NCBI GenBank assembly: GCA_013397115.1
Contig: VWZW01006249.1
Span: forward strand, 1,674,723 to 1,738,722
Direction of reading: 5' to 3'
Source of the DNA: Edolisoma coerulescens
Lineage: Eukaryota > Chordata > Aves > Passeriformes > Campephagidae
DNA: 64,000 bases
Under the pieces are notes generated by a model, which made no database searches, was not told where the DNA came from, and saw only the letters and a list, made by a program, of their open reading frames with translations. Shown here piece by piece: positions 12,601-25,971 of this stretch (within the stretch, counting starts at the first letter, position 1; each line of letters begins with the position of its first letter). A program made the translations under genes and the position numbers.

Positions 12601-14931
12601 CTACCAGCTTACAATACACAGAGAAAACACCTCTCAGTACATCACAAAAGAGAGCACAAACATTCCATAAAATACCAGAGGGACACTGTCTCTGGCTGAC
12701 AAGATTTATCTTTAAGGCACAAAAACCTTGAGGGATGTAACAAAGAGCCACAGATCTCAAACAAGGAAGCAAAGAGAGCTGTGGCCATTTCCATTGCGGG
12801 GATTCCAAGGCAGAGCTGGAATGCTGCTGTGCATGTCCATCCTCTGCTGCCCACTATTTCATGGTGCTACAGGGGGCTGAGCTGGGCTGAGGTTTTGAGA
12901 CTGCTTATGTGATTATTGCGGTTGTTTGAGGCTTTTTCCAGAAAACCCATCTCATGCCCATGTTTTGTTGTGAGTTATCTGTCACTTTTATTACTGCACT
13001 GGATTCAGTTTGATTTGTGGATTAAGTTTACATCAATGAAAGTAGACCTGAGTACATTCCAGTCCCCCCAAACAACTGTTGCCCGCCTTCCAGCTCCTCA
13101 TTTTAGCATCACCTTTTCCACTCATTCTCTCCTGTATTCCCTACTCATTTGTGAGGTGGCTCCTTTGTAGTCATTATCATGGCACCAAAAAGTCTTAACA
13201 GTGCTTCCTCCACATGGCTTGCCACAACTGGAAAATGGTGCTGATTGTCCTGGATGAACTGGCTAAGAGGATGAACAGATAATCATAGAAATGATTAAGT
13301 TTGGCATTGTAATTTTTTACCTGTCAGTGTACTCAGTCCAGCAATCCTTGGTGCTACAATCTCGAACGTGGGGTACTGAAGAGATCAACAGATCCCTGAG
13401 CAGGAGGATGTGGACTTATTTGGAAAGGCTCCAGTGTGGAGTGGCCACAGCAAAAGGAAGCAAAAGTGGTTTAATCATAGGATAATCATGCCATGGTGAC
13501 TCACTGATCATGGGTAGATTGCTGGGCTTGCATATCCAGAATCCACCAGGAGCTTGAAGTGTGAACAGGCTTTGGCAGGAAGCTGAAGTGTGCAAGTGTT
13601 GGAGCAAACAGAGAGTCCTTTTTCCTGTAACTTATCAAAAGAGTTGTCTCCTTGGATGCCTGATCATGAGGATGGCAGTACACTCACTGTTTTGCTCAAA
13701 GCTGTAAGCAACCTTCAGTAATGTGGATAGTCAGAGAATATGCCAGACTTATGCAGTGGCCCTTAAGGAAAATTACTCACTGGAGCCATTTATACCAGCT
13801 TATATTTGCAAGGCAGGGGAAAAAAAAAAAAAGATATTTTGGTCTAGCATTACAGTTCTTAAATCCATAAAAGAAAAATACTGAAAGTGATTATGTTTGC
13901 ATACTGAATGGTGCTTAAAGGAGATAAAATAGCAACAATTGAAAAATCTGCTGTAATTTGCTGAAAAAAACTAAGTATAGATAAGATGGAAGTAAAAACA
14001 ACTGAATCTTAGTTGATCATTTTCCAGCTTCTTTCTTCTGGTTGCTGGCTTCAGCAATCTTTTTAATAAGTTTTGAATGTAAATTATTTTCTTTTCACAT
14101 TACCTTTTAAAAACAGCAGAAATTTGTGTATAGGTGCTTGCAGAGCTGACCTGCTTTTTATAACTCTTACAAAATCCCTTCGAGAAAGGAATGGGAAAAA
14201 AAAGGAAGAGCACAGTGTTTGCCAAATGGCAGTAATGCCTCCTGTCAGTAGAGAGAGGGGAAAAAGGTATAACAAAACTCACTGCTGTTACTTAAGAAGC
14301 TCGAAAAACTGATCTCTAAAGGACTTGGAAAATACTTTAGGAAGCTAGTTAGGGACATTGAGAATGTGCAGAACACAAAATTAATATTCTGTTGTAAACA
14401 CAAGCTAATACCGAGGTGAAAACCTCAAGAAATTCTACTTTTCAGCGGGAAAAAGATAATTCAGGAGAGAGATTTTCACAGATAACTCACCATTCTTTGC
14501 AGGGCTTTAATAATTTTAAATGTTTACTGCAAGTTCCTACAAATCAGCTTCTGGAAAGCCAGGAAGGCAATGGATCAGGCACAACAGGGCAGTACCTAAA
14601 ATTTGAAACATACAGACAGCAATTAAAAAGTAGCAGAGATTACGTAGAAGAGCAGAAAAGTATAAATAACTTGGAGGTTTTTTTCCCTTCAATTTTGTGA
14701 AAGTTCCAGATTTGGCAAAACCAACATTTTAATCAAAACCGAATAATATGCAAATCTTCCAGAAGTACTGATTTTCCTGCTATATACTGAATCTTTCATA
14801 ACAACAAACTTAAGAAAGATTGGACACCTGAATTTTCTGCCAAGACAACAATGTCTTTATAAGAGTCCCGAGTTTATAAGGGAAATCCTGAAAAACATCA
14901 AAAAGAAGACAGAAAGAAACTGCCAGAAAGG

Positions 14932-15076
14932 ATCATGGAATAATTCAGGTTAGAAGGGACCTAATAAGGGCTCCAGCCTCTTCTCAAAGCAGGGGCAGCT
15001 CTGAGGCCAGACCAGGTTGCTCAGGGCTGTAACCAGTCAGATCTTGAAAACCTCCAAGGGTAGAGATTACACAACT
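14932..15076 (-). repeat. CR1 LINE 3' fragment, antisense
   Basis: The stretch begins with a GATCATGGAATAATTCAGGTT-type head, then carries GTTAGAAGGGACCTAATAAGG, an ACCAGGTTGCTCAGGGC word and a CTTGAAAACCTCCAAGGG word. These follow, in order, the reverse complement of the avian CR1 3' end as I know it. It is diverged and 5'-truncated, as most CR1 insertions are. Identity to a particular subfamily cannot be assigned by eye. Confidence 0.8.
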
Positions 15077-16744
15077 GTAATGCTGAAGGAGGAATTGAAG
15101 TGGTAATAATGAAGAAATTAAAAATCAGTTTGTCTTTTGCAGCGTAATGTAGGTTTCAACAAATTCCCATGTTTTGCCAGTACCTAATGAGCTGCAATAA
15201 GGTACCTTGCTGAAGTAACAAGCCCTTAAAGGCACTCAGTCAGGAAAGACAAACTGCAATAAAAATATTAATGATTGAATGTGCAAGTTGCATGAGTTCT
15301 TAAGAATAGCTACCAATATTTGTCCTAATTTTGTCTTTTTCAGTTACAAGTTTACAGCTAGACTGAGCCTTTATGTACCACCAGTCAATTTTTAAAGCAC
15401 ATGAAAAGTTTCTTCATTGTATTTATTTGGCCATATAGCCCCCATTGATGTTTTACTGATGTACAGAGAAGTGATTAACCCAAGGTCCCTGAGCGTGCAG
15501 TGGCAGCTGGGTGGAAAAACCCAGGTGTTGGTGCTGTTTGTACCTCAGTGATCCTCCTCTGCAAGGGAGAGGTGACAGTAATAAGGCCATACAAGAGAAT
15601 TCTCTGTGAACATTGAATATTTTCTCCTGAAAAGGTCCGTAAAATGCTTGAAGTAGGAATGCTGAAAAATAGTGTGCTTCATGCTTTGTATTTTGCACTG
15701 TTTTTTTCCTCAGATGTGTGACATAGCAAAGTTGAAGAGCCTAGTAAATTATCTCCAAATAAAGAAACACAAAAAAAGCTAAAAAAGAAAAATGAAAAAC
15801 ACTGGCTTTGAGGCCATTTACAAAGCTGGAGGAATGTGAGGCTAGTACAGTCCAGAACTTAACATCTGTATCCTGCTGCTGCTGCTACAATATGGGTGTA
15901 GTCACAGTTGTTTGCCCTTTCGTTGCAAAGTGGAGGTTATTAAACATCCCTGACAATAGAAACAGGTAGGATTTAATAACAGCTGTTACCTCAGACAGGA
16001 CTGTGCCAGTTATGTTTGCATTGCACTTATATTTACAGAAACAAGTTTGTTCAGAAGAAAATTATCTGTCTGTGAATCTGTACTGACATCAAAGTATGTC
16101 TATTAAGTACTTCTTCCATATAGCAGAGAATGGAAATGGAAAGATAACATCAGAAATTAAGTGTTCGCTTAAAATACTGAAATAAATGTTAAACATAGAT
16201 AAACAAAATTATCAATTTCTGGAACATCTTATTATTAAAGGTGTTTTCATAATCAGCACCAAGTTCCCCAGAGAAGATAAAGGGGAGAGGACAGATTCCA
16301 CAATAACTATCAGATTGCCTATGAAGGTTACTACAATATTTGTCTTGCCCATTCCATGCTTTGCTATGCAGTCAGAAACAGATTTCAGTGTTTTCAAGAG
16401 CTGTTCAAGCATAATTAGAGACTCAAAATGAGTTGAAATCTCAGCTGGTGGCCTAGCAATTTGTTTTCATGCTGCAAGTCATTTAAGATTTATATAAGCA
16501 TAACTTTTTGATGGAGTAAGGGGATATCCTCAATCCAAGTATCCCGTTACACCTCCATTTTTATGCAAGATACAGCGCGCTCGGTGCCCAGCTGTGTGGT
16601 GTCTTCTGCCCCTTAATGTGGCAGAGCCTCGGTAGCTGAGGTGCTGCTGTCTCTCTGAGGCAAACTCTGCAACAGAATTGTACTAATGTTATATAAGGGT
16701 GCATTTGTTTCTTTTGTAATTCACTGCAGCAACAGGGTCGTTTC

Positions 16745-17090
16745 TGAATACATTAGCGATGCAGGGAGTGAGGCTGCTCTGGAGTCTGGAGAAGGTTTCC
16801 GTGGCGGGAGCGCTGCCGGGGAGCGGGGCTGTGGCGCGCGGATGCAGCACGGCTGAGGGAGCCGAGCAGCTCAGAGCGGGTGCGCTGCCAAGGTGCCTCC
16901 AGAGGCACTGCCCTGACTCATTGCCTCCTCTGACAGCTCCTCCGGGAGGGTTTTGGTGGAGTCCTTCGGCAGAGGGTGGAAGCTGCTTTTCCTCAGTCGG
17001 TGCAGACTGTGGGGAACACCAGAACTGTGTTCCAGGTGCCCCCCGGACAGTGAGAGGGACTGTTTGTTCAAGGGGGGGCATCCACAGCTG
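16745..17090. other. Isolated GC/CpG-rich patch
   Basis: CpG dinucleotides cluster at about 16,790-16,890 (including a GCGCGCGG run) and GC content stays high to about 17,060, in otherwise AT-rich DNA. A 145-codon minus-strand frame and a 110-codon plus-strand frame overlap here, which is typical of GC-rich non-coding DNA. There is no recognisable protein. It might be a small orphan CpG island (alternative promoter or enhancer) or a decayed mobile element. Confidence 0.45.
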
Positions 17091-18179
17091 AGTGCACACT
17101 CTGAATGAAGCAGAAATCACTCCCAAACAACTTCAGATGTATGACTTCCTCAAGTGTCTCTGTATCCTTTCATTCAAAGAGCCTTTTAATAAAGGACTGG
17201 ATATGTTGGCTGAATTAATTTCAGTTTCGAATACAAGCACCATCTTTTTAAAAACAGGGAACATGCTGGTGCTTTAGAGTGCTATTTTTCATTCTGTCTA
17301 GAGAATAATAGAATCTTGGTAGAGCAGATTGTCCCCAGGTGTACTTCTCACTAAGACTGTTCCTTCCTCTGTCCCTGACTGCCACACAATAGTGTATCGC
17401 TGGGGCACTGGCCATCCTCACTGGTGACACATGACACAGTTTTTGGAAGGAGAGTTGGAGGAGGGTCATGTAAGGACTATATTTGCCTTTTCATTGCAGG
17501 CAGGAAGATGGAAAATAATAATTTTAATTAAAAAACAAGAGTAAGTTTATCTGCATATGTAACATACATTTAGGAGACCTCAGTCAACTTATCCTTGAGA
17601 CCAGTGGAATTATTTTTGCAGTGGCATGGAAAAGGCTGTGATGTAGATAGCCTTCAGTTACACAATCAACTCTGTTCACTTAGGAACAAAATACTAATTT
17701 TAAAATGTAATATGATACCTAATGAAATTTTAATTTAAATTCAAATGGCAATGTTTCTGTGCTCACCATCCAGCTCGAGTCATGGCATTAAATCACATTT
17801 TGATAAGATCTCATTATTGTGTTGTAGTATTATAAAGTACCAAGGCATTGACATGCTCTGAAGGCTCATTCACCTTATTGCTCTCCTGGCTCTCAGGTTG
17901 TACAGGTTGTACAAGATGGGGCTTGTGCTGCTGCAGGGAAGCACCACTGTTCACACCCTTGTCTCTGGGCCTTTCGTGACCATGCATGGGTAAAGCTGAC
18001 CCTGCATATATATGAGCAGAGATTTTGCAAAGCTCACATTTTATTTGCTGGTTTTAGTATGACGAGGGCAACAGCTACTGTATTATCTTGTGCATTGGCA
18101 GATATAATAAACATTGTACATGATTTGTAATCCTTCTCGAATATGCTTATGTAGGTAGAGATTGTTTCACTGATTTTCC

Positions 18180-18490
18180 CAAATGATCTAAGCATTCAGT
18201 GATTACCTCTCTAATTTATTTCTGTGCCAAGAATAATGAGTGGGTTAACTGCTCCTGATGCAGCTCTGGCTGGGGAACAGAGAGAGGAGCTTTCATGTGA
18301 GTTATGGCAATACTACGGTGTTCATGGGGGAAGAATGCCTCCACCTTTTTTCCTCTTCCATGTAAATCTCTGTCAACGCCTGCTACTGCTTCCAGATTAC
18401 AGGGCTTTTAAAGAGAAACAATTAATTATCTTCATAATCAATTTGTCAGGGCTATTAAAGCCTATTAGTGCAGCCAGGGCAGTGATACAG
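18180..18490. promoter_or_regulatory. Candidate conserved non-coding element / enhancer
   Basis: This block combines AATTAATTATC, CATAATCAATTTG and CTATTAAAGCC-like words (homeodomain-type cores TAAT, ATTA and AATCAAT within about 50 bases near 18,418-18,466) with a balanced, repeat-free flank. That texture is common in deeply conserved vertebrate developmental enhancers. The open frame across it (92 codons) has no recognisable similarity. This is an inference from motif density only. Confidence 0.3.
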
Positions 18491-21400
18491 TTAGAGAAAT
18501 GAAAAGGAGTAGGCCTGAAAAAAATTAGTCCGTTCTGAAAGACAAGTGTACAAAGAAGGTGTTTCTTCTAGTAAAGTAGTTTTGGGTGCTTTCTGTGGTG
18601 ACCTAGGGGCTAGGCTTGCTCACTCTTTTTTTTTTTTCCCCCCGGTCTTGACATACATTATTCAGAAACCAAAGAGATGCCCATTTGTGAAAATAGCATA
18701 TGGGTACCCTGAGAGAAATATTTAGAAGTAGTATGCAATCTATTTGTCCAGCAGTGCATGTCTAAAAAGCAGTGGTGCATGTATTTGATGTTAAATGTCA
18801 GTATGACACACAGCCAGGAGAGAGTCATAGGGTTGATTTCAAGCTCTGTATTTATAACTGGGTCTTAGGGAGGAAAAAAAAAAAGTCTGTTTTGAAGGCT
18901 GCCTCTTCTAATGAAAAGCTTTTGAAAAATATGGGAAAATAAATAAAGTTTCTGTGAAAGACCTTCTTTAAAACACTTGTTACATTAGTCGTAAGAAACT
19001 GTATAAATCACTTCAGCATCTTGTTGTCAATTATGGTATTTACTCATCTTAAAACAGAAGTCAGAGTACTATGTGACTCGTGAAAGTTTGCACACTTGGC
19101 AAAAATTGCTTTCTCCAGCTTTGAAAAGGCTTTCAGAAATACTTGGTTGTTAGGAAGCAAGTTTTATGATGAGAAGCTGTATCTTTTATTAGACTAAAGC
19201 ATAACATTGGCAATACTCAACAAGCTTTCAGGCAAAGGGATCGAGGGACTGAAAACAGCCGCACTGACTGGGCTTCACTGGGAAACTTGCTTTAATGCTT
19301 GTCCTTTCTTTACCTGCTTGGAGAACAAGAAGAATTTCTGTCCCTAGGCTCTTGCTTTAGCACTTTTCACAAGTATTATAAACTCACACATTTAAAAAAG
19401 GATGTAACAGTTACAGTTTTTCAGCTGGCACATAGCATTGAACTGACAGATGTGTAAAGAAAAGATTTAGCTAATGAAATCGATATAATGTGGATTCTGT
19501 GAGGCCTAAACACTTGGATGAGAAACAGCCATGTGGTAAATACAGCATTTGCCCTGTTAGCTTTGAGCTTTGCAGGGTAAATATTTTAGCTTTGAATCCT
19601 TCTGTACTGACCATATAGGTTTAGCTAGATTAAAGCATTGTTCTGGTTAGAGCTTCTGGGCTTCACTGTCGTACAGGTTGTGGAATGAGTGGTCCTGTGC
19701 TAAAGGGATAGTTTCTCTGGTACTGAGGCAGTCAGGAAAATTTCTGACTGTGCATTTCCTAGATTTAAAGTTGGAGTTTAAGTAAAGATGCACCTGTAGT
19801 AATATATGTTTATTTTACCAAATACTAATGCTTCCTGGGTAATGCACAACCAGTTTTAGCAGAACAGAGCTGAGCCCTGGCAGTCCTGGAGACAGATGCA
19901 ACTGTGAGTTTCTCTGAAGAACTTCTGGTTTGGCAAATGTAAATCAGTTTACAGATCTGTTTGCAGTATAAGTGCCTAGAGAGCTGGACTGAATCTAATC
20001 AACTGAAAGAAATAAGTGAAGTTTGGACTCTGTATCAGTACAGACAGTGTGATGACTCATAAAAAAATTCTCATTTAGTACTTCACATTTTTTTGAACCT
20101 CTTGTTTACTGTGTTAAGCATACTCAGTATCACTCCGTGGTCAAAGCTTGATTTCGTAAATCTTGAACTAAAATCATATCTATTCTTTTCTAAAAATGTC
20201 TTACTGAAAATGCATTACAGGTTGCAGTTAATGGGACCAAGTGTTAAATGCCTGCATGCTTTTTGAAGGTTTTGAGTGATTCAGTGACAACTGGTTTCAC
20301 TGTGCCTTTATATAGCCAATACTATATGAATCTCCAAACTAAAAAAATGAGCATCTAAGAATTTCTTGCACATACATGATGACACATCATACAGGACTGC
20401 TGGAAAAACGTCATGCAATTACCCAAGGAGTGAAGCAAGCCATCCTGTCTCAGATGAGGTACAGGTGCCCTACCTCTGTAAGGCAGAGGATGCCTTTTGC
20501 CCACAGGTTCAGGAATCTGCAGCTGAGGTGATCTCCGTGCTTGAAGCGAGTGTAGATACATAGCCATGTTACCTTTGCCAGTAAATTCAGCTTAAAAAGT
20601 CCCCATCTTTGGCTCCTTACTCCTGCCTCTGTGCTCCAAGGATGCTTTTTAAACCAGTATCACTTCAGTTATCCCCATAGAGAGTTAGCAAGATGCAGCT
20701 GTGGAGGGGATGACACAGTGCAAGAACAGAAACGAGCGGTCAAGTAACGTGAGAGGAATGCAGGGCTTCCATCACGTTGGTTTATGTTGCCCACTGATTT
20801 CATGTGCTGTGACACACCAAAGCCTGAAAGCCAGCCCGTGACGTGCTTTTCTTTCCTGACAACAACAGATCAGGAAATAATGCAATATCCTTCCACACCA
20901 AGCACTTTCTGTTCTAGTAGCCTCTCATGTACATTGCCATGTTGAAACTGTTACATACACTGAACATTTTTTAACTTACTTTAAAAACTCGTAGTGACAT
21001 TTATTTATATAATTAAAAATATTAATATTAACCAAACTGTAACAGTTACAGATGAAATAGGGCATACTGCAAAACATGTTGTCCCTGGGAGCTAAATTTT
21101 GCTATTGATTACGGACACAGCTAAAACAGAATATATAATATCACAGCTAACCAGATGTCTACTTAGTTGCTACAGACTAAAAGTAACTGAAAAACACTCT
21201 TAATTTCAAGATGGAAAGTATGTGGTGCTCACTGAACATGTCTTAAATAAGATCTTTTGAGGGTGTTGTCTGGATTATTGAAATGTGGAGTTAAAACTCA
21301 TAAAACTATGTTCTGCTATAGTGTTTTATTACAAAATAATGTTTTATGCACTCATATCTCAGGCTTAATATATTTTGGAATTATAATGATTTTGAAAGGG

Positions 21401-24400
21401 AGCCCCAACAAAACCATCTCAGATCAGTGGTAACACCGCTGTGTAATATAATCATCCAATAATATATAGTTAAGAAGCCTGCAGGGGGTACAAACAAGGT
21501 AACCTGAGTTTCTTCCGGTGACACAAACAGCGATCTTTTTAAAGTGCTTTTGTTTTTAAAACTGTTTTTAGTATTTGGAGGCAGAAACAAAAGCAAAAGC
21601 GAATACCAAGGTGGAAGAAGTTTGTAACCCTATGGGCGTGACCATCAGGAACTTACTCACCTTACCTCCTCTAAACCTTGCTGAAGTTGCTCTTGTAAAG
21701 CAGGTGCTACTAGGACAGAGCTTCCAACTAAGGTAAAGATTACACTGGAATTAAGTGGGTGTAATCTGGTGTTCCTACTTCTAAGCACATTGTTAGTTCC
21801 TTGACTTGATGGATTTGTGCATGTGGATTTTAAAAGAATAGATGGAGTCTTGTACCAGTTGTAATAAGAAAGGGTAGAGGATAAAAATAAATTTGAGATT
21901 CTAAAAGACGCAAGCTGAGTGGCAATAAAAATAGATTATAGGTTATAAAGTTCAGTAATCTAAGTTTCTACATTTTTTGCAATTATGCAATAAAGTCTTT
22001 TTGGTATGAAGAATTAAGAAGCAGATGAGCTCACACTTTTGCATCATTATCTATAAACATTTTTAGCAGTGTAACAATTTTCAGTATATATTTTTGTGTT
22101 GAATGTAACACTTTTCTGTACATATTTTCATTTTATGTATGCATGCCCTTCTCACTAACAAAAATGAGTCATGATAATTTCCTGTAGTACTCATTTCAAG
22201 TCTGATATTTGTGCTCAAGAAACTGTAGAAGTGATCTCACCTTCCAAAACTATCTGGCTTAGAAAACCACACCTCTGCAACCTCGTTTCCTCCCCATCTT
22301 CCGTCCTCTTTATAGCGGTGATTTCTGTTTGGGTTTCAGAGAACTGTTTTGTCACTTTGTATCTTGTGCGAGGGTTCCTGGAAAATTTCTGGGTTTGGAT
22401 ACAGAGTTGTTTCCCAGAAAGTAATTAAATGAATCAATTTTGTTAAGCTGGCCCTGGACTGCTTTTCAAATCACTCAGTGTTTGTAAGTAACGAAGCCTG
22501 TGTGCAGTCTTCACTTTTACTTTCTGAAGTTGCCTGTGCAGTTAGTCTTTGGTACGTGTTGTTTGTTGTCTGGGCAAGCACTTTTTAGGATGAACTGCTA
22601 GCCATGCTCTCTAAAAGCTAAATATGAAAAATAAGAATTCTAGATCAGTGGAGCATGCGTGGTGCTGTCTGCAGTGTGACTGTTTCTGGGACTGGAGTCA
22701 CATCAGCACTGAATTTGCACCTGCTGAAGTTTCACAGCTGTCTTTGGTTATTTTAACAGTCCCCTCTCTACCAAATAAGCCTGGAGAAAGTAGAACAGTT
22801 CCAAACTGACATTTTGACATCCAGTGGCTACTTAACAGTGAAGCGTTTTGTAAAATCAGCCGTGATCCGCTGCAGTGCATTGGAGTTTACAGTCCCGTTC
22901 ATAAAACAACTGAGATGGGAAGTAGAATAGTTACATAACATTTCTGTAATGAATTTCTGTAATAAATTAGCTCTGCTGCCATGAAGCACAACTAAAACTC
23001 ACAGATAACATTTTCTTCAACAGTAGTCTCAGATTTTGTCACTGCACAATTATACAGATGACAAAGATTCTCCAAGACCTGGTCTAAACCAAGGAGACGA
23101 GTTTCTTTTTTAAGGATATCCCAAAATAATGACCAAAGAGACTAGATTTCAGCTCTACAGTGATATATTCTTTAAGGATTTTAAGGCTGAAAATAATGTG
23201 GCGTTGCCACTGCAACCTACTTTTAATTCTATTTGTACATTTCCCATTTGCTTGAAAGTCGAAGTGATATTCAGGCTGAACAGAAAAAATGCCCTTGCAC
23301 TGTGTTAAACCTAGTACTATTTTTGAGGTGTTAAACAAGAAACAACAATGAGTTTAAACAGCAGGAGCTAAGACAGGCTGAATATATGAAGATGTTGGGT
23401 TTATTCCCATTTTGAGCATATCCAGCCTCTGGTGTGTACTTGAGGTATGTGCTTTAACCCCTTAATGAGAGGTGAAGTACAGATTTTGGGACTGTGTCTT
23501 TGTCTAACAGTTCCAAAATGTAAGAGGCAGTGAATTACTGGAAGACTCTATTTCCTCGTATATTGAGCAGTTATCTGCAGTGTTTTCAGAAGAGGCACTG
23601 CAGTGATATACAGCCCTTTAAAGAGTCAGTAGGTATAGGAAGCAAGCTTTAGCGGTGTGGAAGTAGGAGGAAGATAAGAATCATTACTAGGCATCATTGC
23701 TACATTAATTTTTTCCCTAGGGACTTGATTCATCAAGACACAAGTTCTGTGTAATTTTAAGGACATGGATTTCCCACAGCTTTCTGGAAAGCACTTTTTT
23801 ACTTCTTGAGGTAGAAACAGATACTTTCTTCCCTTGTGGTTTATATGGTGAACTCCAATTTTCTCTTCCCCTTTTTTCTTTGTTCCTGAAATGCTGAAAT
23901 CATGTGGCAACTAAAAATACAGAATGTGCAATATCAACTAAACTGCATGACATAATTGACAATATATTGGCCTATTTATAGCTGAGCATCCCAAGACTAC
24001 CTCATAGGGCAGCAAAACTGTCTGCTATCTCTGAAAGATCTTATATGAATTGTTCCTTTTCAGAGCCACACACACCACAAAACCCACAGGAAGTTGTCTC
24101 TGTAGTGGCTGCGGTTCTGCAGTTTCCTTCTTCCCCATCTTTAAGTGGTCAAAACATTTCTTAAAAAGTTAAATCAACACGAAGTAGAGAATAGACTTCC
24201 TGTTCTTGCAGTGTAACAGATACCCATGCCCTCAGAAAGGATTCACACATCTGACTGTCCTTCTGTGTCCTTTGAATCAATGTAGGGTTATGGTTTGAAC
24301 TTATTAGATAATAGTTTTATTTTTAGGTTTCCTACCAAGAAAGTATAATAGCACTTTTTTTAGATATCTCCCAGTGGCAGTTATTGAAAGGATGAGTAAA

Positions 24401-24573
24401 GCACTTGCTTTTCTTCAGCCCTTGACTTCTAAGACAATTTTCTGTCTGAAGATGGGGGTTAAAGATGGTCCTGTTTTCAGTACCTGTAAGGGTAGAATAT
24501 GGAATATGCTTTAAAATTCTGATCCCTTAGCTAACAGATGGGACTTGGTATATAACTGTATCTGACTGAATGT

Positions 24574-24665
24574 ACTATGTATATAAAGCATATATACATA
24601 CATAAACACTAACACATACATCTCTCTTGCTATGTATCAATATGTGTATATAAATACATAGACAT
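24574..24665. repeat. AT-rich TATA/CATA simple-sequence stretch
   Basis: Repeated TATATA, ATACATAC and TGTGTATATAAAT words form a low-complexity stretch without a single clean unit, probably a decayed dinucleotide/tetranucleotide microsatellite. Confidence 0.7.
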
Positions 24666-25148
24666 CTGCTGTTTCATTAAAGCTTTTTAAAGGGAACACA
24701 TGAGTACACTGGAATCCTAACAGTCTTAGCAATGTATTACTTGCTCTTTAAGACATGAATTTTGCAATATTTATTTAAAAATTAAAAAAACCAAAAAAAC
24801 AAAACACCAAGGTTAAATAGGAATATAATTCAAAGTTACTTGCACTTAAGATAATTTTGTGTTGACTTGACCAACATTTGATTTGGCATTTTCAGTACTG
24901 TTGATGGTAGATTTGCTTGTGAGCAATTTGTTAATGAAGAGATGCAAAAATTCTCCTGAAGGAAGAATTTCAAAGGACAGCAACATGATTCTGCTATTGC
25001 TTTGTATAAAATCAAGCAAAAACATTCATTAAAAATAATTTACATCTCAAAAAAAATATGCATTTTACCAGTGCCAGTAGAATAACATGGCGTTTCTAGC
25101 TCATCTAATTTATATCAAGAGTAGAGATGAAGATTTAAATAACCTGTT

Positions 25149-25280
25149 GGAAGGAATGAGAAGGAAGATGGTGGAGGGAGGGAGGGAAGAAAGGAAAGGA
25201 AGGAACAAATAATAAAAGGAAAAAAAGGAGAAAAGAGATTGAGAGGAAGGAAGGAAGGAAGGAAGGAAGGAAGGAAGGAA
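25149..25280. repeat. Purine-rich tract with (GGAA)9 core
   Basis: The + strand is almost pure A and G for about 130 bases. It starts with GGAGGGAGGGAGGG-type units near 25,173 and ends in nine clean GGAA units at 25,245-25,280. The homopurine character makes it prone to triplex formation and length change. Confidence 0.9.
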
Positions 25281-25399
25281 TATCATTAGTCTCTGTGTGC
25301 CAAAAGAGTTATGTATATCCAGCTGTTTTTAACCCCTAGCAGAAGTCCCTCCTTGTTAAATTCATTGTATGGATTGATGGCATTTTCTCATCCAATGTA

Positions 25400-25870
25400 A
25401 GATGATACAAAAATGGCTCCTCCATCTTTGCTGGCACTTTCTTTGCTTAATATTTTTCTTTCACCCTTTTATTTGTTCCCCATCTTTCTTCCAACACCCT
25501 AGTAACTGCTTTCTTTCCCATGGTCCTTCTCCCTCATTTTAGGGATCCATCTCCACCTCTGTTTGCATGCCTGCGTTCCTTTTTCATTCCCTTGCCTCAT
25601 CTTGGTTGATCTTCTTTACTCTTTGTTCGAAGCCTGTCCTCCTCCCCAGCCTGCAGGTCTTGCCCACCCTCCCCAGAACTATTCAACGGGAGAAAGATGA
25701 AAGGGAGGGATTCTTTTACCCTACATTTTATCGGGTCATCCTCCCCTGAGTTTCTTTTCATGCGTCTCCACACCTTGAAATCTTCCCCCTCCTTCCTGTT
25801 GTGATCTCAGCCTTTTCCTTCCTGCCTCCTCTGGTGAATACTCTGGCAGTGAAGCATGTGGGCATAAAAA
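25400..25870. other. Pyrimidine-rich zone
   Basis: For about 470 bases the + strand is dominated by C and T (many CCTTCC, TTTCTTT and CTCCCC words), directly after the purine-rich tract and before the first CpG-rich island. No coding signal or RNA gene is recognisable. It may be a decayed CT-rich simple repeat or a promoter-proximal strand-asymmetric region. Confidence 0.6.
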
Positions 25871-25971
25871 CCGTCACATTCCGCCTTCTGCATGTGTAGA
25901 TAGAGTTAAAAAAAATAATCTGAGGCTTAGTTATATCTAGCAATTAACAAATAAAAAATGTGCAGTAGTGT

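Larger units (their letters stand above)
1..25950. other. Non-coding flank upstream of TJP1 (intergenic, or intron of a longer TJP1 transcript)
   Basis: Roughly 26 kb with no reading frame I can match to a known protein. The open frames are short (mostly under 110 codons), overlap each other on both strands, and lack convincing splice contexts. The stretch is AT-rich with scattered homopolymers, short microsatellites, one old CR1 fragment and a few GC-rich patches, listed separately. In mammals some TJP1 transcripts start upstream of the short-isoform promoter, so part of this region could be intronic; nothing in the sequence decides between that and true intergenic DNA. Confidence 0.6.

Noticed and set aside
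13280..13310. Possible CR1 head (AATCATAGAAATGATTAAG)
   Set aside because: Only the first 20 or so bases resemble a CR1 terminus; the following sequence does not continue the match.
16689..17126. 145-codon minus-strand frame
   Set aside because: GC-driven chance frame in a CpG-rich patch, overlapped by a 110-codon frame on the other strand; no family match or splice structure.
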